64,000 nt of DNA from positions 15,624,001 through 15,688,000 of the forward strand of contig JBHGNT010000002.1 of assembly GCA_043228905.1 (NCBI GenBank), in the 5' to 3' direction. The notes beneath the pieces are model-generated. The model was not told the DNA's origin, made no database searches, and worked only from the letters and a program-made list of their open reading frames with translations. Shown here one piece after another: positions 35,709 to 45,391 of this stretch. Position numbers and translations under genes: made by a program. This stretch comes from Azolla caroliniana (taxonomy: Eukaryota > Polypodiophyta). Within the stretch, counting starts at the first letter, position 1. Each line of letters starts with the position of its first letter.

Positions 35709-36143
35709 TGTTAAGCGGCAAGCTCAACCGGACCTGGATCGGCTGAATAAGCCTGAGCCGGATCAACATCCAGAAGGATGAGCCGGATCGGTGAGCCGGT
35801 GAGCAAGTGAACCAGTGAGCTGGGGAGCTGGTTAGCCGGATCCAACAATAACCAGAAGCCTAGTAGCAGCCTAGACTACTAGGTAGTTAATGTCTCATAG
35901 TTAGTGTCAGACACTCGTATGAGCATTGAAGTACACTGTACTTCTATCAGTCCTCTTAGGACTTGTATAAATAATGCTGTTGAGGACGTTCTATGTACAG
36001 AGAACTATTATTGATTGGTAATAGATTTAACTTGTTCTGCTCTTTCTCTATCTCTCCCGCGTTCTATCAAGCTCTCCATTAAACCTGCATATTTTTCTGT
36101 CTTCGGTTTTCTATTACTTCCGCACACACTATTCATTTTTACA
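35709..36143 (+). repeat. 3' LTR of copia E
   Basis: 435 bp, TGTTAAGCGG to TTTTTACA. The palindrome is kept as AAGTACACTGTACTT (35929-35943), upstream of TATAAATA near 35966. Confidence 0.95.
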
Positions 36144-36148
36144 AGACC

Positions 36149-36975
36149 AAAATATTCACAAGTGCTCACTTGCTAGTGTCAATCCATCCATCTGAAAGTA
36201 TGGTAAGTCCATATTTTGGCCAAAGGGCTTTCACATTTTCCACTTTGTGTTGCACATTGAAATGCTCTTTCTTTAAATATTTAACTCTTAAATCATTGTA
36301 GTTAATATCACTATACTTTTCCCCAATATCAGAGAAAGCTAACAACATGTTCCTCCAACATGACATTTTCAAAAGATTAAAAGATATATTACCTTCCACA
36401 ATGCATCTAACCAACATTGTGTTTGCATGGTCTTTCTTGATCAACATGGTAGCACTTGATCCTCTCCTTATCATGCTTTGAGTGAGACTTTTTCTTCTTG
36501 AACCTTTTGTATCTTCAATATCAATAGGAATTTGGTCTATTGAATCCTTCTTAAATGAGGCACTTATGCTAGCCATTGAAGGTTGTGATTGGAACATTGA
36601 ATCAACCATGCCTTCTTGAAGCTCAATTTGATGTTCCATGGCTTCCCCTTCTTTAATGTGTTTTAGCTTCTTGCGAGTCAATTCACTTTCTTGTGCTACT
36701 ACTATAGCCTCTTGATATGCCTCTAGAGTTACTTGCACACACTTTTCTATACCTTCACCTTTAATTCCAGCAAGGTGAGCAACTAAACGTGTTAGTGTCC
36801 TAGACCCATGAAAACCACATAATCTACAATCCCAATAATAGTTCCTAGATGACTTCCCAGCTTGTTTGTTCACACAATATTTATCCCATATGGGGGATTC
36901 CTTGCGTAACATAGTTGATTGAGTATGCCAAGTTCTAGAGTCTCGAAGTTGTCTTTTATATTTTCCTAGATTCAT
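36149..36975 (-). pseudogene. hAT transposase, N-terminal part
   Basis: Minus ORF from Met at 36975. A BED-type zinc finger region reads WDKYCV...YYWDCRLCGFHGSRTLTRLVAHLAG (residues about 29-70, CxxC then His), followed by a Lys/Glu-rich linker and FNLLKMSCWRNMLLAF, and near the insertion LTILSDGWIDTSK. The next codon is TGA where an Arg codon is common in the family (CGA to TGA is the simplest change). The frame then continues ALVNILV to the copia E insertion point at 36148 and resumes at 30289. Together the two parts make one hAT transposase. Confidence 0.85.
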
Positions 36976-38617
36976 GAATTCACAATGCTAAATGTGTGAA
37001 TAAGGAAATCATGTGATATAACAATGTAGGAAGAAATTGTTTGAATCATAGGCATAACCAAATGACAAATCTGAATGGAAGATAACTACCTAAGCAAATG
37101 GCATTCCATTCCTATTAAGAGGAAAAAATTAGAAATGAATTATAAAGAGCACCATATGGAACTTTTACCTATGATGTAGGCGTGCTCTTGTATGAAGACA
37201 CTATTCTTTGATAAACCACCACAAGCTATCAATGTGTCTATCTGCCACCAACATTGTTGTATTAAAGAAGGGATAGACACACATACCCAAACCATACATG
37301 TAACATGTTGTACTATTATCTTGATTCTATACAATAGTCTATTTATGCATATAAATTGATGGAATTTGTGTTTTGATGAGTTCAATAGGAAAAACTCCAA
37401 ACAATCTTGGATGGCGTCGTTGCGGTGATTTAACATCTCAACTGAATCACCGATAATTAGCTTTTATCAAATTAATAATCATTGAAGAATGCTTGAGAAG
37501 AGAGTAAGAGTGTAGTATATAGAACACACTACATCGATTGACCATAAAGCTTATCACCCCCCATAACGATTATTCTTCGATGAAACAAAGAAGACTAAAT
37601 TGGGGAGAAGTAAGAAACTACCTATGCCTCCAAGTCTTGCAGTATTTCAACAGAAAACGAGTGTAGGGAGAAATAAAGAAGCACTTTTCTGCAATAACTC
37701 CTTTCCACGGATTGAGGAGAAGGAAGAAGTAATCTATCCAATGATTGAAGGATTTTATTTACGCTTTCTAACCAAATAAATGTGACTAAATGAGGGAGAA
37801 AGAAGAGATGATTTCTTCTTGATTTAGTCCAACTTGCTACTCAATCATACAAGATCAATGGAAAGAAAGGAAATTCCTCCTTACTTACGTCTAAGTTCAG
37901 AAGCAATTTCTCCTCAATTATGAATGCAAATTAGTTAATTAGTAGAACTTGAAACATTTTGATAGGAAAAAAGTCACTAAATCAGGGAGAGAAATCCCTA
38001 ATTAAGCCCATCCAATATGCATGCCTTCCAAAGAATTAACATTTTCAAGAACATTAAAAACTAAAACGGGCAAAAAAAAGAGATAATTTCCTACAATATA
38101 TATCCAGATTGCAGGTAATGAATTGAAGATTAATGGAGTCATGTCAGATAATCAACAGACGGATGACTCTTCAAAATTTTGATTACATGTAGGGAGAAGG
38201 GAAAAAGCAAATAATCTCCTAAATAAGTTCACTTTCAGATCAAAATCGATAGATAGAGGTCTTTCAACACACTAAATAGAAGCTCCAATAGGAAGAATGA
38301 AGCAGAAATCTATCCCTCAATCAACAAGACTGAGGAGGCTAAATTTCAAGAATTGATCACTCCTCAGTTAACTGCAAACTAGGAGGTTGTTAAATTAGGC
38401 AGAAATTAACTCTATTCATGAAGTTTGAACAAAAACATTACTTGCAAATTGCTTCATAGTTCGGATTTCGTGTAAGCATCTTCCATATACCTGTGTAAAA
38501 ACCTAGTATCTACAAAATGCAAACACTCGTTACAAAAACCACCATATTGTTCAAGAAAATTAATTTTTATATTATTTACAAATTTAGGCTTAGAAAAAAT
38601 GATAGTTCCAAAAGGTA
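36976..38617. other. Non-coding 5' region of the hAT element
   Basis: AT-rich sequence upstream of the transposase ORF. Short ORFs only; tracts such as CAAATTAGTTAATTAGTAG and repeated GGGAGAAA-type strings occur. Probably the promoter and 5' leader of the hAT transposase, but no specific site can be supported. Confidence 0.4.
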
Positions 38618-38679
38618 GAATACGTTTAGAATACGTATGGGTATTCTAAAATGTACTCTATTTATAAAATACCATTTTT

Positions 38680-38835
38680 TAACACACTGGATTGTCCTAT
38701 CTCACAACAAAATGCCTGTCGTAAAGCATTTGTGTCATGATGACACTCACATCATCCATCAAAAGGATTTGAACCCACAACCTTGTTACACACATGTCAA
38801 ATCCTTAACCATTGTAGTAACATGTTTATGTGTAC
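38680..38835 (-). mobile_element. SINE-like tRNA-derived sequence 1
   Basis: On the minus strand an A-box-like TACAATGGTTAAGG (38816-38803) is followed by a B-box GGGTTCAAATCC (38776-38765), the spacing of an internal RNA polymerase III promoter. It does not fold into a full tRNA and continues into unrelated sequence, as in plant SINEs. 3' end approximate; no clear tail. Confidence 0.55.
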
Positions 38836-38891
38836 GGTTTCTAGAATATATAATCTAATATCATAAGAATATTCTATATTACTTTATATTC

Positions 38892-39367
38892 TAGAATGTC
38901 CTAGAATATTCTAGAGTAATCTATATTATTCTATAGGGACTTATAAATAGGGATCTATCAATCCTCCAAAAACCAAATTGGTTCAAACTGTCAAGACAAA
39001 GAGAACGAGAGAGAAAGAGAGAGAAAGAGAGGAAAAGAGATACAATGTTAAGATAGAAAGAGAGAATTGAAAAGAAGGTATTGTATTGCAATATAAGATG
39101 GAGTACAAAGAGTAGACAGTAGGGAGCTATAGAATGTCCTAGAATATTCTAGAGTAATCTTTATTACTCTATAGGGACTTATAAATAAGGATCTATCAAT
39201 CCTCCGAAAACCAAATTGGTTTAATGCCATCCTATAGCTCCCTACTGTCTACTCTTTGTACTCCATCTTATATTGCAATACAATACTTTTTTTTTTAATT
39301 CTCTCTTTCTATCTTAACATTGTTTCTCTTTTCCTCTCTTTCTCTCTCTTTCTCTTTGTCTTGACAA
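38892..39367. repeat. Direct repeat plus long inverted repeat
   Basis: A unit starting AGAATGTCCTAGAATATTCTAG and containing ACTTATAAATAGGGATC-like sequence occurs twice in direct order (38892-38985, 39131-39225). Each copy is followed by an arm of about 140 bp, the second inverted: arm 1 38989-39132, arm 2 39231-39367. The arms match almost base for base (GTCAAGACAAAGAG..., ACAATGTTAAGATAGAAAGA, GTATTGTATTGCAATATAAG, AGTAGACAGTAGGGAGCTATAG). A transcript would fold into a hairpin with a loop of about 100 bases. Origin is unclear; the TATAAATA inside the direct repeat suggests an LTR or MITE promoter. Confidence 0.85.
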
Positions 39368-39501
39368 TATGTAGAAAAATTGAAAAATAAGATTAAGGAT
39401 GTGCCGAAAGACAGAAATGTTGGCAAATAGGGACAAGTGACTTATGAGACTAACCCATGTCTTCTACAACTATGCCTTTGGAATTGTAATGGATACCAAT
39501 G
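39368..39501 (+). pseudogene. LINE endonuclease N-terminus, left of copia G
   Basis: Near the insertion the plus strand reads TNPCLLQLCLWNCNGYQ in one frame, matching the start of an AP-type endonuclease domain of a LINE. The reading continues right of copia G at 45387 with WNAGFGIEEFTDDLDITLL. Confidence 0.6.
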
Positions 39502-39935
39502 TGTAAAGATTTACGTGCTAAATAGAACACAATCAGCTCAGCCAAACAACAACAAAAAATAGAGCTTAAGAAGACACAAAGAAACAATGAAGATACACAG
39601 ATTTCAGGAGAGATAGAGAGAGAGAGAGCAGAAGACTAAAAACTCAGATTCAAAATTATACGCTCTGTACATACAAGTGTGCTCACCGAGCACTTTTATA
39701 CAAGCCCTGACAATGGGTTGACACAAGTACTATTAGTACTTTAAATGCTCATGAATGAGCCTGACACTAACTCGGCCCACAATATTCCTATTTACTAGCA
39801 TAAGAATATAGACCCCTAATGCTATAACTACCTACTAAACTAGGATCATAGGCCTCGAATGGCGTACTGGCTCCTACGGATCCAGCTCTCGGCTTATTCA
39901 GCCAATGCGGTCAATGATGAGATTACTTCTCAATG
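39502..39935 (-). repeat. 3' LTR of copia G
   Basis: 434 bp. Contains AAGTACTATTAGTACTT (39725-39741), upstream in minus sense of TATAAAA (39700-39694), as in copia D. Confidence 0.9.
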
Positions 39936-40109
39936 CTCCCCCTCAAGCTTAACTTGAGATTCCTTCTGCTTTGCCGGTTCCTCGCCTCGGCTCCTCGATC
40001 CGTCCGATCTTGTGCTCTTCGACCTCCTCGGTCGGCTGGTCTACTTCTTCTCGTTCGCATGGCCTTTAAATGATTCGACACTCCTGAATCAAAATCCTTG
40101 ACCGAATCG
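39936..40109 (-). pseudogene. Copia G charged tail, C-terminal piece
   Basis: Minus reading: DSVKDFDSGVSNHLKAMRTR, then Arg-rich residues. It aligns with the AESVRVFDSDTLNQPRAK block of D and the ADSVQQMDSEEPDQFKAK block of E. Copia F separates it from the N-terminal piece at 44044-44289; about a dozen residues present in E are missing at the junction. Confidence 0.7.
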
Positions 40110-40549
40110 TGTTGAGAGATCAAGCTCAACTTAGTTTAGTTATTTGGTCAACCATGTAACTTCGTAGTTACCTAGATAGAATCTAGTTAGAAGTGTTGAC
40201 TATAACACCTTAAATAGAACGTTGTACTTAAGTGGGATATTCTAGATCCTCCACTCCCAAGGTCATTTAATATAGGACTTACACCTTAGTACCTATATTC
40301 TACTCACACATGTGCACCTTTGCACATGTGTTGTATGTATACCTCATTCTGGGTATTTTTGTCTTTGATGATGATAATGCTAACTTAATATAGTTACTAA
40401 TCCCCCATCTTGTGTTGTTCATAAGTGTTAACTTCCTCTCTCTCTCTTCCTCTCACACACATACACACATAACAAATAATCTTCCACGCTTAACTTAATC
40501 ACATAATTAGGTACTAATTAACCCGTAGTTAATCACCTAATTCTTAACA
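40110..40549 (+). repeat. 5' LTR of copia F
   Basis: 440 bp. Right copy 43603-44043 (441 bp). A run of CTCTCT and CACACA repeats lies near 40434-40468. Confidence 0.93.
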
Positions 40550-40719
40550 TGGTATCAAAGCATGTGGTTTAGCACATCCACTAAGCCCATCCGCCTCTTT
40601 GTAATTGTGTGTTTGAGACGCCTACAACAAAATCCGGCTATCTGCTACCATAGTGCCTCTACGTAGCACGAGTAAGTGATCGAGCGAAGGAAATCGAAAA
40701 AGGAAGACAATACATCAAA

Positions 40720-43514
40720 ATGAACACACAAATGGGTAGCTCGCTCCCTAGTGAAAAGCTAGACCGGAGCAATTATTCATCTTGGGAGTACAAGATGACC
40801 CAATACCTTGTCGGCCAAGGGTATTAGAGCTACATCAACGTCGCACAAGAAAATCGACCCGACTCAAAGAACGCCAACTACGTAACATGGGAGCAAGCGG
40901 CGCGTAGAGTTATGTATTGCTTGGCAACATGTGTCCACGACCACATGCTTAGCCACATTCGAGACGTCAAGACGCCTAAAGAAGTGTGGGCGAACTTAAA
41001 GAAAATGTTCCCCGCCAACACAACCGCTCGAAAGCTTCAATTCTGACAAGAGTTGAACAATATTTGGCAAAAAGACATGTTCATGTCGGACTACATTGCC
41101 AAGATCAAGAGCATTTGCGACTTGCTTGGCTCCATCAAAATAAACGTCGACGAAGACGAAATGGGTCAAGTATGCTTGGATGGCCTCACATAACGATTCG
41201 ACTTGTTGAGGACGGCAATCTTGGCGAGGGAAAATCCTCCTTCGTTCTTTGAACTTCAATCAATGCTAATGGTTGAAGAGAACCACGTCCAAACCAAAAC
41301 CAAGACATCGGAAGGACAAATGTTCTTCTTGAATTCGGATGGTGGCCGAGGACGAGGTTGAGGCGGTAGAAGAGGTCTATTCGACCCATCACATGAAGGG
41401 AACTCAAACCTTGGACAACAAGATGGAATCCATGAAGGAACCTTCGGAAGAAGGGGGAGCTTCCATGCCAAACAAGGTCGGCAAATGACGCCTGGAACTT
41501 GCAACTATTGCAGAAAAACAAGCCACCGCGAGGAGGAGTGCCGAAAAAGTAGAAGCGAGTCGGCTTCGACAAGTCAACAACTCACGAATTATGCCGCCAA
41601 CTCCAAATACGACGACTACAACGGACTATTCGTAATGAGGCACAAAGTGAACTCTATGTCAGCCTCCGACTCCGCAAGCACCTCCAACTCAGAAGACGTG
41701 TGGTTCATCGATTCCGGCGCCTCACATCATATGAGGTCACACCAAGAGTGGTTTTGTGACTTACGAATGCCAGACTGACCTGGCTTCATAGAAACAGGAG
41801 ACGACACGACACATCCCATTCGGCACATTGGCAATGTCCCATTCGGGAAAGAAGGCGAGCAAACTTGCATTAAGAATGTCTTGCATGTGCGCACAATAAT
41901 GAAGAATTTGGTCTTCGTCGGCCAAATCGTGGAGCAAGGCATGCAAGTCTGCTTCAACAACATAGGATGCTTCATGGAGAAAGATGGCCAACTCATAGCT
42001 AAGGGACAGAGAGATGGTCGAATGTTCATCCTCGATTCAAACAAAGTGAAATCGGCAATGTATGCTAAAGGTCTCAAAACTGAGACAAGCATCGAGTTAT
42101 GGCACAAGAGAATCGGCCACATAAACCTCTAACGGCTCCAAGCTATGCAATCAAAGGGAGTCGTCATTGGATTTCCGACATTCGAGTCGACTGAGTATGC
42201 GAAGTGTGTCAACTCTGCAAACAACATCGACTCCCATTCCCCAAGGAGAGCCACACGAGCAAAGGCCTCCTCGACATCATACACTTGGATGTATGGGGAT
42301 CGACTGAAACGCCGATGATCGGCGGATGCCAATTCTACGTCACCTTCATGGACGACTACTCGCAGTACGCGTGGATCTTCCTGATGAAGAAGAAGAGTGA
42401 AGTGTTCTCCCACTTCCAAAAGCTCAAGGGCCAAGAAGAAAAAGAAACCAGTCGGCAAATTCGATGCCTACGATTGGATGGAGGCAAGGAGTACTTCTCT
42501 GATGAATTCACCACCTATCTCCAAAGTGAAGGCATTCGGAGAGAATTCTTGTGCCGAAACACACCCCAACAAAATGGAGTAGCCGAAACGAAGAGTCAAC
42601 AAATACTCGAGGTAGCATGCACCATGATGCATGAGAAGCATATGCTGATTTTCTATTGGGCCGAAGCGGCATCCACGGCCGTCTATCTCATGAATCGATG
42701 CACCACTAATGGAATGCATGAGCTAACTCCATATGAGCTCCTCGTCGGAAGGAAGCCGATCCTGTCGCACCTCAAGGTGTTCGCAAACATTGCGAATGTA
42801 CGCATCCCAAATGAACAATGACAGAAGACCGACACGAAGTCGGAGGAATGTATCCTCATAGGATACTTATCCGAGAAGAAGGCATACAAGTGCTACAACC
42901 CTTCTACCTGGGCGGTTCGGGTAAGTCGAGATGTAGTCTTCGACGAGTCCGCTTCCTGGTACGCACCAGAGACAACTTCGACTCCGACTCTGACTCTGCT
43001 CAACCCGGAATTCGCCGAACAAGAGGTAGGCGATGGAGATCACTTCGAACACATGTTCGAAGAATATCCGATTACGGCAAGGACTAGTGGGCCACAAGAG
43101 CCCCCACATGACCCAAGCACGTCGCGGCCAAGTACGAACTTGGACAAAGGCAAAGGTAAGATGCCAGAATACGAAGTTGATCACCCCGATGACAGTGATT
43201 TGGATGTGTCGGCTCCCTCACTAGACAATGAGTTCAGTGTACCCATCATGCAGACACCAGGAGCAAAGAAGGCGCTCACATCGGCTAGCGAAAAACTTCG
43301 ATGCTCATCTAGAGAGAAGAATCTCGTGACTCGGCTCGGCTACAAGGAGTACATGACCCATCATTATGCCTTCGCGATGAAGGTAGCGGCCGAACAAGAG
43401 CTCGAGATCTCTACAAAAGTGGCTCATAACCCACGATGGGTGAAAGCAGTCAAACCAAGCCTTTATCACAGGCTTGAGGGGGAGGAACCGAAACTGCCAC
43501 GACGCAGAAGCTGA
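40720..43514 (+). pseudogene. Copia F gag-protease-integrase remnant
   Basis: Gag begins MNTQMGSSLPSEKLDRSNYS at 40720, with stops near 40827, 41044, 41192 and 41360. Zinc knuckle CNYCRKTSHREEEC near 41500 is intact; protease FIDSGASHHM near 41705 is intact. GAG-pre-integrase block 41881-42132 ends WHKRIGHINL. Integrase block 42204-42821 has CQLCKQHR, HLDVWGS, MDDYSQYAW, LDGGKEYF and NGVAETKS, all three acidic residues. A Pro/Thr/Ser/Glu hinge follows (42830-43300). At AHNPRWVKAV (about 43450) the sequence jumps to the RNase H-distal polypurine segment, so RT and RNase H are deleted. Confidence 0.9.
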
Positions 43515-43602
43515 CACCAAAAGTCGCACTGAAGTCAACATCGAAAGCTGACGAAAGCCAAAACAGATGTCGAACGGCTCTCACTTGAGCTTGCGGGGGC
43601 GT

Positions 43603-44043
43603 GTTGAGAGATCAAGCTCAACTTAGTTTAGTTATTTAGTCAACCATGTAACTTCATAGTTACCTAGATAGAATCTAGTTAGAAGTGTTGACTATAATGC
43701 CTTAAATAGGACCATGTACTTAAGTGGGATATTCTAGATCCTCCACTCCCAAGAACATTTAATATAGGACTTATACCTTAGTACATATATTCTACTCACA
43801 CATGTGCACCTTTACGCATGAGATGTATATATACCTCATCATGGGTTATTTTGTCTTTGATGATGATAATGCTAATTTAATATAGTTACTCATCCCCCAT
43901 CTTGTGTTGTTCATAAGTGTTAACTTCCTCTCTCTTTCTTCCTCTCACACACATACACACACATATCACATAATCTTCCGGGCTTAACTTAATCACATAA
44001 TTAGGTACTAATTAACACGTAGCTAATCACCTAATTCTTAACA
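43603..44043 (+). repeat. 3' LTR of copia F
   Basis: 441 bp, ending TTCTTAACA at 44043. G-element sequence resumes at 44044. Confidence 0.93.
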
Positions 44044-44289
44044 AATATGTTGTCCCCGATTCGTCTCTTGTCTTGCCTTTGACTGCATCCGCCCATGTCT
44101 TGGTCTTGGCCTTTTTCTTCCGGTCGGCTCTGTCCTTCTTGACTCTGCCGCCTTTGCCGCCTGCTCCGGCTCTCTACCAGATGTTTCGACTTCCTTTGTC
44201 GATTCATCTTCTTCTTTGGCTCTCCTCCTTTTGGCTCATTCTTGTTTCAGCTCATCATAACAACCATTGTTCTTGTTCTTCCTAGTTGC
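44044..44289 (-). pseudogene. Copia G charged tail, N-terminal piece
   Basis: Minus reading from the inner polypurine-like tract (44290-44302): Glu/Ser-rich residues, then DRKKKAKTKTWADAVKG and DESGTT. This matches copia E (DRKKKAKTWTWSDVVKG, DESGAT) closely. It continues across copia F at 40109. Confidence 0.75.
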
Positions 44290-44302
44290 TCTCCCTCTCA
44301 AG

Positions 44303-45122
44303 TGCGGCACGTCGACATGCTGGATACTAAGCATCTCCGACACGGCCTTTGCTTGTTGGTTTTTGGCGTTTTCTTGACTCCTCCTGCTCGTGGAGGGTTC
44401 AGAACTGCTATTGGCATGTTGATTATGCCTCTAGTTCTGCTCTTGTCGGCTGCCACCATTGCATGTCGACCCACCACATTCTCCATGACCACGGGGCCTA
44501 TCCGCCTCCGTGTACAACATCTGACTATCAGGTTGCGTGCTTCTTGACACACCTGTGTGGTTTTCTTCGACCATAAGCATCGATTGCAGGTCGAAAAATG
44601 ATGGTGGTTTCTCCCTTGTGCAGATAGCTGTATGGATCGGCCCGTACCTCTCAGCTAGACCACCGTGGCAAATTTGTACCATTTCGTCCTCGTCCACCGT
44701 CACATTGATGGACCTCAAGGCATCACAACTTTCCTTGATCTTTGTGGTGTTGTCGGCCGACATCATATACCTCTTCGGATATGATTGAGCACTTGATGGA
44801 GATGCAACTTATGGGTTGTGGTACTCACGACGAAAATCTTCTTCAGATTTTCCCAGGACTCCTTCAACGTCTTTGCATCTCGAGTGTAGCCCAACATTTG
44901 GTCGTGTACACAGGATGAAAGGCAATACAAAACTCTACTTGATGCTTGCTCCTACGCTGGAAAGTCCTTGTGTGTCGACTCTGGTGCTACCTCATTTTCT
45001 CCATGCATGTAACTCCAGTAGCCATGCCTGAGTAGGTACTGCTGCATCTTGTACTCCCAAGACGCGTAGTTGCTTCTATACAACTTCTCAGTTGGAAGAG
45101 CACAATCCATTCCTTTGTCCAT
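44303..45122 (-). pseudogene. Copia G gag
   Basis: Starts MDKGMDCALPTEKLYRSNY at 45122, with WEYKMQQYLLRHGYWSYM, then after frame changes VDEDEMVQICHGGLAERYG and ENHTGVSRSTQ (44766-44431). After the Arg/Gly-rich region the sequence passes directly to IQHVDVPHL and the inner polypurine tract. Everything from the zinc knuckle to RNase H was lost in one deletion. Confidence 0.85.
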
Positions 45123-45210
45123 TTTTTTCTTCTTGTCTGTACTTGGGGTTTGTCCGTGTTGAAATGCTTGTCGGTAGCAGAGGATTCTTAACCCTCGCGT
45201 TCTAATACCA

Positions 45211-45386
45211 TGTAAAGAACTACGTGCGGAAACTAAACAGAACACAACAATAGAAAATAGAGCTTAAGAAGATAGAGAGACAGAGCTTATCCGATCCGGG
45301 CCTAGCCGATTGGTCTTCATCTGGTCCGGCTCTCGGCTTATTCAGCCAATCCAACCAATGTTGAGCTTGCTTCTCAAGAGTCAACA
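45211..45386 (-). repeat. 5' LTR of copia G, internally deleted
   Basis: 176 bp. Shares the first 80 or so and last 80 or so bases with the left LTR but lacks the middle, including palindrome and TATA box, so this copy has lost its promoter. Confidence 0.85.
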
Positions 45387-45391
45387 CCATG

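Larger units (their letters stand above)
30290..36143 (+). mobile_element. Ty1/copia LTR retrotransposon E inside the hAT transposase
   Basis: Plus-strand element with LTRs 30290-30721 and 35709-36143, a perfect AGACC target duplication (30285-30289, 36144-36148), a primer-binding site TGGTATCAGAGAGC from 30722, and a terminal polypurine tract GAGGGGGAG just before 35709. Removing the element and one duplication rejoins the hAT frame as VNILV then SCCYGTMYLK. The LTRs show scattered substitutions, so it is older than copia C. Confidence 0.95.
27780..38665 (-). mobile_element. hAT-type DNA transposon interrupted by copia E (ends approximate)
   Basis: Between about 27780 and 38665 (10.9 kb, of which copia E is 5.9 kb) lies one minus-strand hAT transposase gene flanked by AATACGT-rich ends: at least five copies near 27866-27935 and two near 38618-38637. 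Both ends also hold TATTTTATAA followed by a TTCTAAA-like block in inverted orientation. hAT elements commonly have short subterminal repeats like these. I could not fix the terminal inverted repeats or an 8-bp duplication. Confidence 0.65.
40110..44043 (+). mobile_element. Ty1/copia element F, lacking RT and RNase H, nested in G
   Basis: Plus-strand element. LTRs 40110-40549 and 43603-44043 (TGTTGAGAG to TTCTTAACA) are very similar. Primer-binding site TGGTATCAAAGC from 40550. Terminal polypurine tract TGCGGGGGCG up to 43602. Flanks AATCG and AATAT match at only three of five, and G has lost about a dozen tail codons here, so a small deletion may have accompanied insertion. The interior stops after the integrase and hinge. 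Confidence 0.92.
39502..45386 (-). mobile_element. Ty1/copia element G, internally deleted and split by copia F
   Basis: Minus-strand element. LTRs 39502-39935 and 45211-45386 start TGTAAAG. Flanks CAATG (39497-39501) and CCATG (45387-45391) match at 4 of 5. PPT 39936-39947. The base next to the right LTR is part of ATACCA, giving a TGGTATTAGAAC primer-binding site. The right LTR lacks more than 250 bp present in the left. Apart from copia F, the interior holds only gag and the charged tail; protease, integrase, RT and RNase H are gone. Confidence 0.88.

Noticed and set aside
38765-38816. Possible tRNA gene on the minus strand
   Set aside because: A and B boxes fit, but acceptor and anticodon stems do not close; SINE-like is the better reading.
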